Below, in pieces: positions 35,697-44,911 of a stretch of DNA of 64,000 nucleotides; the first letter of the stretch is position 1, and every line of letters starts with the position of its first letter. The stretch lies in NCBI GenBank assembly GCA_021851335.1, contig JAJZEA010000004.1, forward strand, positions 1 to 64,000. The letters run 5' to 3'. The notes beneath the pieces are model-generated. The model ran no database searches. It worked only from the letters and a program-made list of their open reading frames with translations, and was not told where the DNA came from. The translations under genes and the position numbers were made by a program. Source of the DNA: Acidobacteriota bacterium (lineage in GTDB: Bacteria; Acidobacteriota; Terriglobia; Terriglobales; Acidobacteriaceae).

Positions 35697-36950
35697 ATGA
35701 AGGATACCCTTGGCGTTCTATTAGCAGGCGGCGCCGGCGAGCGGCTCTTCCCCCTGACCCGCGACCGTGCCAAGCCCGCCGTCCCTTTCGGCGGACACTA
35801 CCGCATCATCGACATCACGCTTTCCAACTGCATCAACTCCGGGCTGCGCAAGGTCTTCATCATGACCCAGTACAAAGCGCTGAGCCTCAACCGTCACATC
35901 CGCGAAGGATGGACCGGCATTGTGGCGCAGGAACTGGGGGAGTTTTTCGAGATTCTGCCGCCGATGCAGCGCACCGGCTCCAACTGGTATATGGGCACGG
36001 CCGACGCCGTGTACCAGAACATCTATTCGATCGGTTCCGAACAGCCCAAATACGTCATCATCCTTTCTGGCGATCACATCTACAAGATGGACTACAGCCT
36101 GATGCTGAGCCATCACATCAACTCCGGCGCTGAGGTTACACTGGCCACTCTGCCGATCGCTCCGGAGGAGGTTTCGCGCTTTGGCGTGGTCGAAGTCGGC
36201 GGCACCGGCGAGATTCTGGGTTTTGAGGAAAAGCCGAAGTCGACCAGCTTCCGCTCGCCCTTCAATCCCGACTCGGTCGATGCCTCGATGGGCATTTACA
36301 TCTTCAACACCGACGCACTGCTGAAAGAGCTGATCGCCGATGCGGAGGATCCAAACTCGAAGCACGACTTTGGCCACAACATCCTGCCCAACTGCCTGGG
36401 CAAGCGCAAGATGGTTGCCTACAACTTTGTGGATGAAAACAAGCAGCAGGCGCTCTACTGGCGCGATGTGGGCACGCTGGACTCCTACTACGACGCCAAC
36501 CTTGATCTGTGCGCCGTTTCGCCCACCTTCAACCTCTATGACAAACACTGGCCGATCCGCACACGCGTTCGGCAGTATCCGCCGGCCAAGTTTGTCTTTG
36601 GCGAGCCGGGCCGAACGGGGCGCGCGGTCAACTCCGTCATCACGGCCGGGGTCATCATCTCCGGAGCCGAGGTGCGCAACTCCGTGCTCAGCCAGGATGT
36701 GCGCGTCAACTCCTACTCCGATGTGGACTCCAGCATCATCTTCAGCCATGTCAACATTGGTCGGCACTGCCGCATCCGGCGCTCGATCATCGACCGCGAC
36801 GTACATATTCCGGAGGGCACGGTGATTGGCTATGACCCGGTCGAGGACAAGAAACGATACTTCGTCACGCCCTCGGGGTTGACCATTGTCACACGCGATC
36901 GGTCGCTCTTTGAGAATCCCGTGGAACCGGAGTTTCAGGAGCGCTACTGA
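35697..36950 (+). CDS. glgC: Glucose-1-phosphate adenylyltransferase
   Basis: A 417-residue enzyme that makes ADP-glucose for glycogen (and often trehalose) synthesis. The N-terminal nucleotidyltransferase signature is GVLLAGGAGERLFPLTRDRAKPAVPFGG, with YMGTADAVYQN, ILSGDHIYKMDY and FEEKP motifs. The C-terminal left-handed beta-helix contains NSVLSQDVRVNS and IIDRDVHIPEGTVIGYD. The start is ATG 35697, 12 bases after GGAG; ATG 35685 directly follows the ribosome site. A terminator hairpin lies 44 bases after the stop. No other glycogen gene is present here. Confidence 0.95.
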   Translation: MKDTLGVLLAGGAGERLFPLTRDRAKPAVPFGGHYRIIDITLSNCINSGLRKVFIMTQYKALSLNRHIREGWTGIVAQELGEFFEILPPMQRTGSNWYMGTADAVYQNIYSIGSEQPKYVIILSGDHIYKMDYSLMLSHHINSGAEVTLATLPIAPEEVSRFGVVEVGGTGEILGFEEKPKSTSFRSPFNPDSVDASMGIYIFNTDALLKELIADAEDPNSKHDFGHNILPNCLGKRKMVAYNFVDENKQQALYWRDVGTLDSYYDANLDLCAVSPTFNLYDKHWPIRTRVRQYPPAKFVFGEPGRTGRAVNSVITAGVIISGAEVRNSVLSQDVRVNSYSDVDSSIIFSHVNIGRHCRIRRSIIDRDVHIPEGTVIGYDPVEDKKRYFVTPSGLTIVTRDRSLFENPVEPEFQERY

Positions 36951-36993
36951 CCGCGTTTGCTCGACGTTCGCCGTTTTGGGAAATGCCACCTGC

Positions 36994-37017
36994 CGGGAGC
37001 GCTCACCAGCGCTCCCG
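36994..37017 (+). terminator. Terminator hairpin after glgC
   Basis: A perfect 10-pair stem, cgggagcgct-cacc-agcgctcccg, is followed by ttctgtttgt, a weak T-rich tail. It separates glgC from the sigma factor operon. Confidence 0.7.
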
Positions 37018-37204
37018 TTCTGTTTGTGCCACCGGAGTGCTGCGGCCATGGAACAAATTCCAACCTTCCTGCGTATCCCCGAGCATGGCAACTGCGGCTA
37101 CAATGGGCTGGACCCCAGGAATCTGGCAATCTCCACGCCGTCGCTCGGAATCACGGTCCGCAAGCCGGGAGCGGATGGCCGGGGATGCCGGGGCTGACGC
37201 GCAG

Positions 37205-37867
37205 ATGGAGTTCCTGAAGGAACCGACGGCTCAGTCCGTGAGTGGAAGCGCGCAGCGGGAGGCACAGTTGGAGATGGACTGGTCAGCGACGGTGCAGCAG
37301 TGCCTGCTGGGCAACTCTGCCGCCTGGGCTGCGCTGGTGCGCGCGCATCATCGCCGCGTCTATGCCATCTGTTATCGCTTTACCGGCTCCGGCACGGACG
37401 CCGAAGATCTGACGCAGGAGGTTTTCCTGCGCATCTACAGCAGCCTGAAGAGCTTTGACGCCGATCGCGGATCGCTGCCGGTCTGGATCACCACGCTGAC
37501 GCGCAATCTGCTGATCGACCACTTCCGCCGCACGCGCAACCAGCGCCTGACCTCCAGCCTGGATGAGGGCTGGACCGAGGGGGGCGAAGATCGCGGAGCC
37601 ATTCCAGTGGACCGGCTTCAGTCCAAAGGCCCTGGCCAGCATGAGCAGCTTGCGCGCCGCGAGATGCAGCGGATGGTGCAGCAGGCGCTGGCGCAGGTTT
37701 CTCCGGAGCTGCGTGAGGCCGTCATCCTGCGCGACCTGCAGGAGATGGATTACAAAGAAATAGCCCAGGTATTATCGATTCCCGAGGGTACTGTGAAATC
37801 GCGCATCAGCCGCGGGCGCGCCGAGCTGGCCCGCCTGCTGGAGTGCAACAAGAAGGAGGTGATGTAG
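37205..37867 (+). CDS. ECF-type RNA polymerase sigma factor
   Basis: A 220-residue sigma-70 family protein with region 2 (RAHHRRVYAICYRFTGSGTDAEDLTQEVFLRIY), an acidic linker, and region 4 (LREAVILRDLQEMDYKEIAQ, then EGTVKSRISRGRAELARLL). Regions 1 and 3 are absent, as in ECF factors. It is the first of five overlapping genes; the next encodes its probable zinc anti-sigma factor. ATG 37205 is the chosen start; an ATG at 37175 is possible. The 3' end carries a strong ribosome site for the next gene. Confidence 0.92.
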   Translation: MEFLKEPTAQSVSGSAQREAQLEMDWSATVQQCLLGNSAAWAALVRAHHRRVYAICYRFTGSGTDAEDLTQEVFLRIYSSLKSFDADRGSLPVWITTLTRNLLIDHFRRTRNQRLTSSLDEGWTEGGEDRGAIPVDRLQSKGPGQHEQLARREMQRMVQQALAQVSPELREAVILRDLQEMDYKEIAQVLSIPEGTVKSRISRGRAELARLLECNKKEVM

Positions 37868-37869
37868 CC

Positions 37870-38706
37870 ATGATCGACCACGACTCCAACCTGAGCCGCG
37901 AGCGCATCCATCTGCCCGCCTCGCCTGCCTGCGGACGTTGGGAGACGATGCTGGTGGACGCGCTGGATCAGCAGCTTTCTGCGGAGGATCAGGCATTCTT
38001 TGATCAGCACAAGGCTACCTGCGCCAACTGTTCCGCGCTGCTGGAGCAATCCTCGTGCGGGCGTGATTGGCTGGCCTGCCTGGATGCCACACCCGAGCCG
38101 CCAGCCGGTCTGGTGGAGAATATTTTGCGTCAGACCGGCCCGGGCGTAGCGCCTGTCACAGCCATTCCGCAGGCCGCAGGCACGGTTGCGACTCCGGTCT
38201 GGCAGCAGCCCGCCGGGCGCATGGCCTGGCTGTACCGGTTCACCGAGCCGCGCCTGATGATGACCGCCGCGATGGCGTTTTTCTCGATCGCCCTCACGCT
38301 GAGCCTGACGCGCGCGCAGTTGCGCCAGATGCATCCGCCAGAGCTGAATCCAGGCTCCATGCGTGCCGCACTGGAACGGCGAATTGCCACGGCGTCGACG
38401 CCGGTCGTTCGCTACTATGATCATTTGCGATTTCTCTATGAGGTGGAGTCGCGCGTGCGTGAGATGCAGCACTCGACGGACAATACCCCACAGGCCGAGC
38501 CACAGAAACCGGGCGGAGGCAGCCAGCTTCGCCTGAAGCAGGGTGGCGTGCCGGACCCTCACTCCGCTCCCCAGCAGACGGTCAACCCGCCCCTGCTGAT
38601 CGAGAGCCAGGACCCCGTCGAGGCTACCGCAGAACCCGGCCTTGATCGCCACTCCGTCGCAGAACCGGCGACCGCCCCCGAAAGGAGCCAGCCATGCAGT
38701 GCTTAA
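37870..38706 (+). CDS. Zinc-type anti-sigma factor with one membrane helix
   Basis: A 278-residue protein. The N-terminal ZAS motif His47-x3-Cys51-x2-Cys54 (HKATCANC) is followed by a linker, one transmembrane helix around residues 135-150 (MMTAAMAFFSIALTLSL), and a Pro/Gln-rich periplasmic tail. It should hold the upstream sigma factor at the membrane. It starts two bases after the sigma stop behind AAGGAGGTGAT, which is a near-perfect ribosome binding site. Its end overlaps the next gene by 13 bases. Confidence 0.85.
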   Translation: MIDHDSNLSRERIHLPASPACGRWETMLVDALDQQLSAEDQAFFDQHKATCANCSALLEQSSCGRDWLACLDATPEPPAGLVENILRQTGPGVAPVTAIPQAAGTVATPVWQQPAGRMAWLYRFTEPRLMMTAAMAFFSIALTLSLTRAQLRQMHPPELNPGSMRAALERRIATASTPVVRYYDHLRFLYEVESRVREMQHSTDNTPQAEPQKPGGGSQLRLKQGGVPDPHSAPQQTVNPPLLIESQDPVEATAEPGLDRHSVAEPATAPERSQPCSA

Positions 38707-39590
38707 ATCATCCCGAGGTGGCGGCTTCCGCCTATTGTCAGAACTGCGGCAAAGCCCTGTGCGCCGACTGTGTGCAACGCACGCCGGTCGGCCAGGTCTT
38801 CTGCTCCGTGTGTCGCTCGGCGGTGCCGGGATATCAGGCCTATTCTGCGCCCGGCTCACCGATGCCCGGCTCGTCCATGCCTGGCTCACCGATGCCCGGC
38901 TCACCCATACCCGGAGCGTACCCACCCGTCTCCGGCGTGCCCAACCCCAATCTTGCCGCGTTTCTTGGGCTTTTTCCCGGCGTCGGAGCCATGTACAACG
39001 GCCAGTTTTTCAAAGGGATGGTCCACGTCGTGATCTTTGCCGTGCTGGTCACCCTGACTGACCGATACGATATTGTTGGCATTTTTGTCGCCGCCTGGAT
39101 TCTCTATCAATCGTTTGAAGCGTTTCACACGGCGCGCGCCCGCCGCGACGGCCTGCCGCTGCCGGATCCGTTTGGCATCAACGAACTGGGAAGCTGGCTG
39201 AACTTTGGCACGCACCCGCAGGCGCGCCCGCAGCCTGGAGCTGCGCCCTCCGGCGCCGGTCAGCCGTGGTCGGCTCCATCCCCGGCTGACGTTTCTGCCG
39301 CAGCTCCGCCATTCACGGAGCCATATACGGGCGCTGCCCCGACAAATCCCGGAGGTGTCTCGCCCAATCCATGGGCGGACCCGGGAATCTACACCCCGAT
39401 GCCGCCGCTGGCTCCACAGCGCAATCTGCCGATCGGAGCGGTGGTGCTGATTGTGCTGGGCGTTCTCTTTCTGCTGCAACGCATGGGTTTTGTGGCTGGC
39501 ATCATGCGGTTTAGCTGGCCGCTGCTGCTGATCGGCCTTGGAGTCTGGCTGATTATCAGCCGCACCGGCATAGGAGGTCGACGCTCATGA
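38694..39590 (+). CDS. Membrane protein with N-terminal B-box-like zinc motif and LiaI/LiaF-type helices
   Basis: A 298-residue protein. Residues 1-45 have a B-box-like metal site (CLNHPEVAASAYCQNCGKAL with CADC and FCSVC). A PGSPMPGSS-type repeat linker (about 52-75) precedes two hydrophobic helices (LAAFLGLFPGVGAMYNGQFF and the FVAAWILYQSF region). A second Pro-rich linker follows, then a C-terminal pair of helices (LPIGAVVLIVLGVLFLL; FSWPLLLIGLGVWLIISR) like the LiaI/LiaF toast-rack membrane region. It is the third gene of the sigma operon and likely works with it at the membrane. Confidence 0.75.
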   Translation: MQCLNHPEVAASAYCQNCGKALCADCVQRTPVGQVFCSVCRSAVPGYQAYSAPGSPMPGSSMPGSPMPGSPIPGAYPPVSGVPNPNLAAFLGLFPGVGAMYNGQFFKGMVHVVIFAVLVTLTDRYDIVGIFVAAWILYQSFEAFHTARARRDGLPLPDPFGINELGSWLNFGTHPQARPQPGAAPSGAGQPWSAPSPADVSAAAPPFTEPYTGAAPTNPGGVSPNPWADPGIYTPMPPLAPQRNLPIGAVVLIVLGVLFLLQRMGFVAGIMRFSWPLLLIGLGVWLIISRTGIGGRRS

Positions 39591-40015
39591 ACCCCTTCAA
39601 CTACGACTGGAATCGCGCTCTGACGCTGCGCCGTTTGCGCTGGCCGCTGCTGCTGCTGCTGACCGGCGTCATCGCCCTGCTTGACCAGATGAACATCCTC
39701 ACCTGGGATCATGCCTGGCCTCTGTATCTGATCCTGCTGGGGGTTCTGGGCCTGGCCGAGCGCGCTGCAATCGCCTCCATGCCGCCGCCGGATTACTCCG
39801 GCTACGCTGCTTCGGGCTATCCACCACCTGCGTATCCGCCAGCGGATTCAACCGGCGCGCAGCAGGCGCCGAACTGGACGCAGAACGCCGCCCAGAATGC
39901 AACCCGGTCCGAGCCGGCCGGACTTGTTCCGGTCAGCCCATGGACTTCCCTGTCGGCTCACCCGGCTTCGACCGAGATGCAGCCAAACGACTCCGGAGAG
40001 GAGCATCGCTCATGA
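39587..40015 (+). CDS. LiaI/LiaF-like two-helix membrane protein
   Basis: A 142-residue protein with two N-terminal helices (LRWPLLLLLTGVIALLDQMN and HAWPLYLILLGVLGLAE) joined by a short loop, the same W-P-L-x-L-I-L-x-G pattern as in its two neighbours. The remaining half is a Pro/Tyr/Ala-rich cytosolic or periplasmic tail. Start overlaps the previous stop (ATGA), and its own stop overlaps the next start. Confidence 0.75.
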   Translation: MNPFNYDWNRALTLRRLRWPLLLLLTGVIALLDQMNILTWDHAWPLYLILLGVLGLAERAAIASMPPPDYSGYAASGYPPPAYPPADSTGAQQAPNWTQNAAQNATRSEPAGLVPVSPWTSLSAHPASTEMQPNDSGEEHRS

Positions 40016-41640
40016 GCACGCCACCGCCGGGCGGTCGTCCGCCCTATCCGCCTTACCCGCCCAATCAGCCGCCCTACTCGGGCCAGCCCTACGTCGGCGA
40101 CCCACGCAACTACTGGCGCTATCAGCGGGACCAGCAGCGCAATGCGTGGAAGGCTCAGCGGCAGGTGTTGCGCGCGCAGCGTCGTGCTTTCCGCCGCCCA
40201 TCGCTGATCGGCCCTGTGCTGCTCATCTTTGTGGGTGTGCTATCGCTGCTGCTGGTTACGGGCAGGCTTGCCGCAGAGAGCTTCTGGGCCTGGTACGGCC
40301 ACTGGTGGCCCATCCTGCTGATTGTTCTTGGCGTAGCCGCTCTCTTCGAGTGGTTCCTCGACGCTCGATCGGGAAGTGTGGGTGGCCGTTCCTTTGGCGG
40401 ATACGTCGGCCTGGTCATATTTCTGCTGTTCATCGGCGGTCTTGCGAGTGGATGGCAGCACTTTCACGGACCGTGGGAGTCGCAGTTTGGCGATAACAGC
40501 GATGATTTCTTCAGCGCGTTTGCCGGCCCTCAGCACACACGCGATATGGAAGCGGTCACCGCGACGATCGCCACGGGCGCTGCGCCACAGATTCAGATTC
40601 AGGATCCTCGGGGTGATGTTCAGATTGCCGCCGGAGAGGGGAACCAGATTGTCGTCATCAGCCACGCCGTCGTCTATGGCGGCACGGATGACGATGCGCA
40701 GAAGGTCTTTGCCGCTCACCGTCCTCATGTGACCGTCTCCGGCTCTTCGGCAATCATTGCGGTGGATAGCGCAAACAATCTGCGCTCGAACCTCACCATC
40801 ACAGTCCCGCGCACCGCCTCCGTCCAGCTCAACGCCACGCACGGCGATGCCTCGATCACCGGCCTCGGTGGCAACGTGGATGCGACGCTCAACCACGGGG
40901 ACTTTCAGGCTGCCTCGATTGGCGGGCATGTGCATGCGCGGCTGGTCAGCCGCGGTGGCAGCGTCTCCGCGCATGAGGTTGGCGGCGACGTGACTGCGGA
41001 AGGCGTCGGCGACGATGTTACCTTCTCCGATATTCGCGGCCAGGTCGTGCTCAATGGCGACTACACCGGAGACATTCATCTGGAGCGGATCGGAAAGTCG
41101 GTCCACTTCCACTCTTCGCGCACCGAGCTGGGCATCGACGGCGGTCTGCCCGGGGATCTTTCCATGGACCTCGACTCGCTGCACGCTACGCAGCTTCTGG
41201 GCCAGATTCACCTGGTTACGCGCTCCAAGGATATCGAGCTGAGCCAGGTCTTTGGCCCCAGCGACATCACCGACAGCGACGGGCGCGTGGAGCTGGACCT
41301 GGCCGGTTCCTATCCGGTGCAGATCAAAGACAGCAAAGGCGACATTGAGCTTGCCGTGCCGCCGGGCATCGGTTTTCGCGTCTCCGGCCAGACGCACAAC
41401 GGGGATATCATCTCGGATTTTCCGCTCACCATTACGGGCGATCAGAACAAGACCGTCTCCGGCCAGATTGGCAAAGGCGGCCCGGAGCTTTCGCTCATCA
41501 CGGACAACGCCGACCTACACATTCGCAAAGGCGATGCCGCTCCGGCTGCGCCACCGCTGGCGCCCAACACGCCGAATGCTCCGCCAGCGCCGCATCTGCG
41601 TCTGCCGCATGGACAGGCGGCGGATAGCGTCTCGCAGTGA
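40012..41640 (+). CDS. Membrane-anchored DUF4097-like beta-helix protein
   Basis: A 542-residue protein. A Pro/Tyr-rich N-terminus and basic stretch precede three helices (about 65-150; LLIFVGVLSLLLVTGRL, HWWPILLIVLGVAALFEW, YVGLVIFLLFIGGLASG). The last ~350 residues are repeats of short strands with Gly-Asp turns (IQDPRGDVQIAAG, NATHGDASITGLGG, YTGDIHLERIGKS, DSKGDIELAVP), as in DUF4097/LiaF-C type adhesin-like domains. It is the last gene of the sigma operon and probably the effector or sensor. A long inverted repeat follows. Confidence 0.8.
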   Translation: MSTPPPGGRPPYPPYPPNQPPYSGQPYVGDPRNYWRYQRDQQRNAWKAQRQVLRAQRRAFRRPSLIGPVLLIFVGVLSLLLVTGRLAAESFWAWYGHWWPILLIVLGVAALFEWFLDARSGSVGGRSFGGYVGLVIFLLFIGGLASGWQHFHGPWESQFGDNSDDFFSAFAGPQHTRDMEAVTATIATGAAPQIQIQDPRGDVQIAAGEGNQIVVISHAVVYGGTDDDAQKVFAAHRPHVTVSGSSAIIAVDSANNLRSNLTITVPRTASVQLNATHGDASITGLGGNVDATLNHGDFQAASIGGHVHARLVSRGGSVSAHEVGGDVTAEGVGDDVTFSDIRGQVVLNGDYTGDIHLERIGKSVHFHSSRTELGIDGGLPGDLSMDLDSLHATQLLGQIHLVTRSKDIELSQVFGPSDITDSDGRVELDLAGSYPVQIKDSKGDIELAVPPGIGFRVSGQTHNGDIISDFPLTITGDQNKTVSGQIGKGGPELSLITDNADLHIRKGDAAPAAPPLAPNTPNAPPAPHLRLPHGQAADSVSQ

Positions 41641-41675
41641 GCCACCTGTTTCCGGAAGCGCCTTTCCAGAACAGC

Positions 41676-41717
41676 CTTTCCCGGACAGAGCGCGGCGACG
41701 CGCTCTGTCCGGGAAAG
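41676..41717. terminator. Perfect 19-base inverted repeat between convergent genes
   Basis: Bases 41676-41694 and 41699-41717 are exact complements around a gcga loop (arms begin ctttcccggacagagcg). The GC-rich stem lies between the convergent DUF4097-like gene and the SnoaL-like gene, overlapping neither, and would fold in both transcripts. It is a likely bidirectional terminator without a T-run. Confidence 0.75.
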
Positions 41718-41720
41718 CAG

Positions 41721-42350
41721 CTACTGCTTGCTGCTATCGCCTTTGGTGAAGAACGGAATGTGGAACGGCATCTCGGCCTGAGCCTTGGTCTTTGATTTGG
41801 AACTCTTCGGCCTGGCGCCCGGCGTCTCGGTGACCACGGGCGTCTCCTGCGCGCTCACACACATCCACTGTCCGTGCTGCCGCTGGAAGACGTGCGTGAA
41901 GATGCCTCGGTCCATCACTTCGGCATTGCCGACGCGATGACGATAGGCATAGGTTCCCGTGGCAATGGCGACATCGCCGAGAACACGCGCCGCCAGCACC
42001 TTTTGCTCGGTGGCCGCTGTCTTGTCATCGAGCGTGATCAGGTTGGCAATCTGCTGATCGCGCGTGGTGAAGACGCCACTCTGCGAGACATTCATGAACA
42101 GCGGAGCCAGCACCAGCTCCAGCCCGTACTGATCGCGCTGATTCAGTGCCGCAGTCCACTTGTCTTCGACCGTCTGCAACTCACGCACGGTCGGCGAATC
42201 GGTCGCAGCCGCTGCAACGGGCGCGGCTGTGGCGCTGCTGCTGTGGATGGCCGTCGGCGCAACAGCACCCTGCGCTTGAGCTGAGTATCCGGCAACCAGA
42301 CCGGGGAAACAGAACAACAATCCTGCAATCGAAGCAAAACGCATCTGCAT
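41721..42350 (-). CDS. Exported SnoaL/DUF4440-like protein
   Basis: A 209-residue protein with a signal peptide (FASIAGLLFCFPGLVAGYSAQA), a low-complexity Ala/Thr/Ser stretch, and a cone-shaped NTF2-like domain: VRELQTVEDKWTAALNQRDQYGLELVLAPLF, then VLGDVAIATGTYAYR and GIFTHVFQRQHGQWMCVSAQ. These are hallmarks of the DUF4440 branch. Its ligand or reaction is unknown. A Lys/Ser-rich tail ends the protein. AAGGAG lies upstream of ATG 42350. Confidence 0.75.
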   Translation of the reverse strand: MQMRFASIAGLLFCFPGLVAGYSAQAQGAVAPTAIHSSSATAAPVAAAATDSPTVRELQTVEDKWTAALNQRDQYGLELVLAPLFMNVSQSGVFTTRDQQIANLITLDDKTAATEQKVLAARVLGDVAIATGTYAYRHRVGNAEVMDRGIFTHVFQRQHGQWMCVSAQETPVVTETPGARPKSSKSKTKAQAEMPFHIPFFTKGDSSKQ

Positions 42351-42512
42351 GACTCCTTGACTCCAATCTCTTAGACGATTTTATCGAGGTCTCCGGTAGC
42401 CGCGCATCTTCCGCGATGCGGCAAAAGCCCAGCCAGGAAGTTTTTCCCACGTTTTCCGAAGATTCCTCAGCACTCACAGCCGCTTTTTTTACCCGGGATT
42501 AAACTTGAAATC

Positions 42513-43898
42513 ATGGCCGTTGCCTCCAGCTTCACACTCGACGCCGGTCTGCCCGCCAACGCGGATGCAGAGCGGACTATTCTCGGCGCCATTCTGCTGG
42601 ACAACGCGCTGCTGTCCGAGGCTCAGGAAAAGCTGGTCTCGGAAGACTTTTCGCTGGACTCGCATCGCCGCATCTTCCAGCGCATGGGCGAGCTGAGCGC
42701 CGAAGGCCACGCCATCGATCTCGTCACGCTCTCCGAGATGCTGGGCCGTTACAAGGAAGTCGAGTCCGTCGGCGGCGTCGCCTATCTTGCCTCGCTGACG
42801 GAGGGATTGCCACGCCGGCCCATCCTTGAGGAATACATCCGCATCGTCAAGGACAAGAGCCTGCTGCGCCAGCTCATGCTCATCTGCTCGGCGGCCATTG
42901 CCCGCGCCGCAGACCAGAGCGAACCGGCTCTCGACGTGCTCAACGCCGCCGAGTCGCAGCTTCTCGAAGTCGGCGAAAAGGGCATCAGCAAAGGCCTCGC
43001 CAGCCTGGAGGAGATCGTAAGCGGCTCCTTCGGGTCGATTGACAATCTCTATCAGCAGGCGCGCGAGATCACCGGCCTGGCCACGCACTACACCGAGTTC
43101 GACAAGATGACCAGCGGCCTGCAAAAAGGCGAATTGGTCATCATCGCCGCGCGGCCCTCGATGGGCAAAACCGCCTGGGCCGTCAACATCGCCCAGAACG
43201 CGGCCATCCGCAGCGGCGCAGCTGTGGCCATCTTTTCGCTGGAAATGTCCAAGGAAGCGCTGCTGCGCCGCATGCTGGCTTCGCAGGCCTGGGTCGATCA
43301 GCGCAAGCTCCAGACCGGCTTCCTGGGGCGCGACGACCAGGAAAAACTGCGCCGCGCACTCGAAGACCTCGTCGAATCCAAAATCTACATCGACGACACC
43401 GCCGGCATCTCGCTCGCCGAGATGCGCGCCAAGGCCCGCCGCCTGCGCCAGATTGCCGGGCGCGTCGATCTGATTCTGGTGGACTATCTCCAGCTTATGA
43501 GCGCCAGCCTGCCCTCGCAGGGCGGCAAGCGTCACGAAAACCGCACCCAGGAAGTCTCCGCCATCTCACGCGGCTTGAAGGCTCTGGCCAAGGAGATGGA
43601 AGTTCCCGTCATTGCGCTCAGCCAGCTCAGCCGCGCCAGCGAGCGCCGCGGCGACGACAAGCGCCCCATGCTGAGCGACCTGCGCGAATCCGGCTCCATC
43701 GAACAGGATGCCGACGTCGTCGCCTTTATCCATCGCGAAAGCTACTATAACCGCGACAAGGAAGAAGACCCCGACCGCAACAAGGCTGAGATCATCATCG
43801 CCAAGCAGCGCAATGGCCCGACCGGCACTGTTGAACTCGCCTTCCTCAGCCAGTTCACGCGCTTCGAGGATCTCGACACGCAGCACACCCAGTACTGA
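42513..43898 (+). CDS. dnaB: Replicative DNA helicase DnaB
   Basis: A 461-residue hexameric helicase. The N-terminal domain starts PANADAERTILGAILLDNALL. The RecA-like core has Walker A in IIAARPSMGKTAWAVNIAQ, Walker B/H2 in VDLILVDYLQLM, and the arginine-finger-containing DLRESGSIEQDADVVAFIHR, ending with KQRNGPTGTVELAF. The family's catalytic Glu and Lys/Arg residues are present. Length and order are standard and there is no intein. The gene is monocistronic as far as can be seen. Confidence 0.97.
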   Translation: MAVASSFTLDAGLPANADAERTILGAILLDNALLSEAQEKLVSEDFSLDSHRRIFQRMGELSAEGHAIDLVTLSEMLGRYKEVESVGGVAYLASLTEGLPRRPILEEYIRIVKDKSLLRQLMLICSAAIARAADQSEPALDVLNAAESQLLEVGEKGISKGLASLEEIVSGSFGSIDNLYQQAREITGLATHYTEFDKMTSGLQKGELVIIAARPSMGKTAWAVNIAQNAAIRSGAAVAIFSLEMSKEALLRRMLASQAWVDQRKLQTGFLGRDDQEKLRRALEDLVESKIYIDDTAGISLAEMRAKARRLRQIAGRVDLILVDYLQLMSASLPSQGGKRHENRTQEVSAISRGLKALAKEMEVPVIALSQLSRASERRGDDKRPMLSDLRESGSIEQDADVVAFIHRESYYNRDKEEDPDRNKAEIIIAKQRNGPTGTVELAFLSQFTRFEDLDTQHTQY

Positions 43899-43930
43899 TT
43901 GCCGCAGGTGCGCGGAGCGGAACACTTGCT

Positions 43931-44884
43931 TCAGCCTGCCAGCAGCATCTCCAGCGCCTCGCGCGCATGTTGCAGGCAGGCGCGCGCCTCATCCTCGGCA
44001 ACCAGTCCCTGATGGACCGCGCGCTTGCCGATATCGTTCACGCGATTGGCCAGTCGCGGAAACTCCGGGTCGATCCCCGTCGCCTTCAGGTTGTTGTTCA
44101 TCTCGTGCAGCAGATTGCCCAGCGTCGGCGCGTTCCTGTAACGCGTCTGAATCTGCCGTTGCAGCGGCTCCGGCAGCCGTTGCCGGATCGCCTCTTCCAG
44201 CACGGAACGGCACATGACCGCGCAGGCCGTGAAGAGCGCAAAAAAGTAGCAGCGCGTTGCCTCGTCCAGATACCGATCCGCTTCATCGGAGGCTGACCGC
44301 GCCACCACGCACTCCCGCAGATGCTGCGCGCGCGCCACCGCCGGTTCAATCAGGTCAATCATCTCCGCGGCCATCGCCGCGCGCAGCAGATCGCCCTGCC
44401 GCGCATCGAGCGCGCGCTGAATCGACTGCCATGCCGGAGTCTCGCGCGTGCCGGCCTGCTGCATCCGTGTGAGCGAGGTCAGCCGCTGCCGCGCGTGCTG
44501 CACAAAGCCCTGCTGCATCTCGTGCGCAAGCTGTTCCCATTCTTCAATGAACCGACCGGCGTCGGCCTGATAGCGATGCCACAGCTCCTCATAGACCACT
44601 CCCGGCAGCACTGAGCGCAACTGCTCGAACCGCCCGGTCCGCGCCAGGTCCGCAATGGCCATCGAAAACTCGCGGCCCGGCGCGCTGGCGTCGGCCATGC
44701 TCAACAGCCGCTCGCGCAGCCGCTCGATCTCGATGCCGCTGTGCTCGGCGCGGGTCTGTGTCAACGGGTCCACCTGCTCAGTGTAGGTGCAGGCAGCCGT
44801 GGCGCGCGTCTCTTCGCGGAGATTCCAGGCCGCTCCCGTGCAGGAGTGAAACCCGCGCGCGGGGATCGCCGAATCAGGAAGCAC
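43931..44884 (-). CDS. DUF4145-like protein of unknown function
   Basis: Up to 317 residues, cytosolic. The C-terminal half has the pattern of DUF4145: DEATRCYFFALFTACAVMCRSVLEEAIRQRL, then a NLLHEMNN segment and RLANRVNDIGKRAVHQG. The N-terminal ~150 residues are helical with many Arg and Gln. The start is uncertain: ATG 44884, a GTG at 44773 and ATG 44698 are in frame, and the first ~60 residues look atypical. It lies 27 bases after the RidA gene on the same strand, so the two may be cotranscribed. Confidence 0.65.
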   Translation of the reverse strand: MLPDSAIPARGFHSCTGAAWNLREETRATAACTYTEQVDPLTQTRAEHSGIEIERLRERLLSMADASAPGREFSMAIADLARTGRFEQLRSVLPGVVYEELWHRYQADAGRFIEEWEQLAHEMQQGFVQHARQRLTSLTRMQQAGTRETPAWQSIQRALDARQGDLLRAAMAAEMIDLIEPAVARAQHLRECVVARSASDEADRYLDEATRCYFFALFTACAVMCRSVLEEAIRQRLPEPLQRQIQTRYRNAPTLGNLLHEMNNNLKATGIDPEFPRLANRVNDIGKRAVHQGLVAEDEARACLQHAREALEMLLAG

Positions 44885-44911
44885 TTTGCCGGACGCAGCC
44901 TCTGCCTGCGC

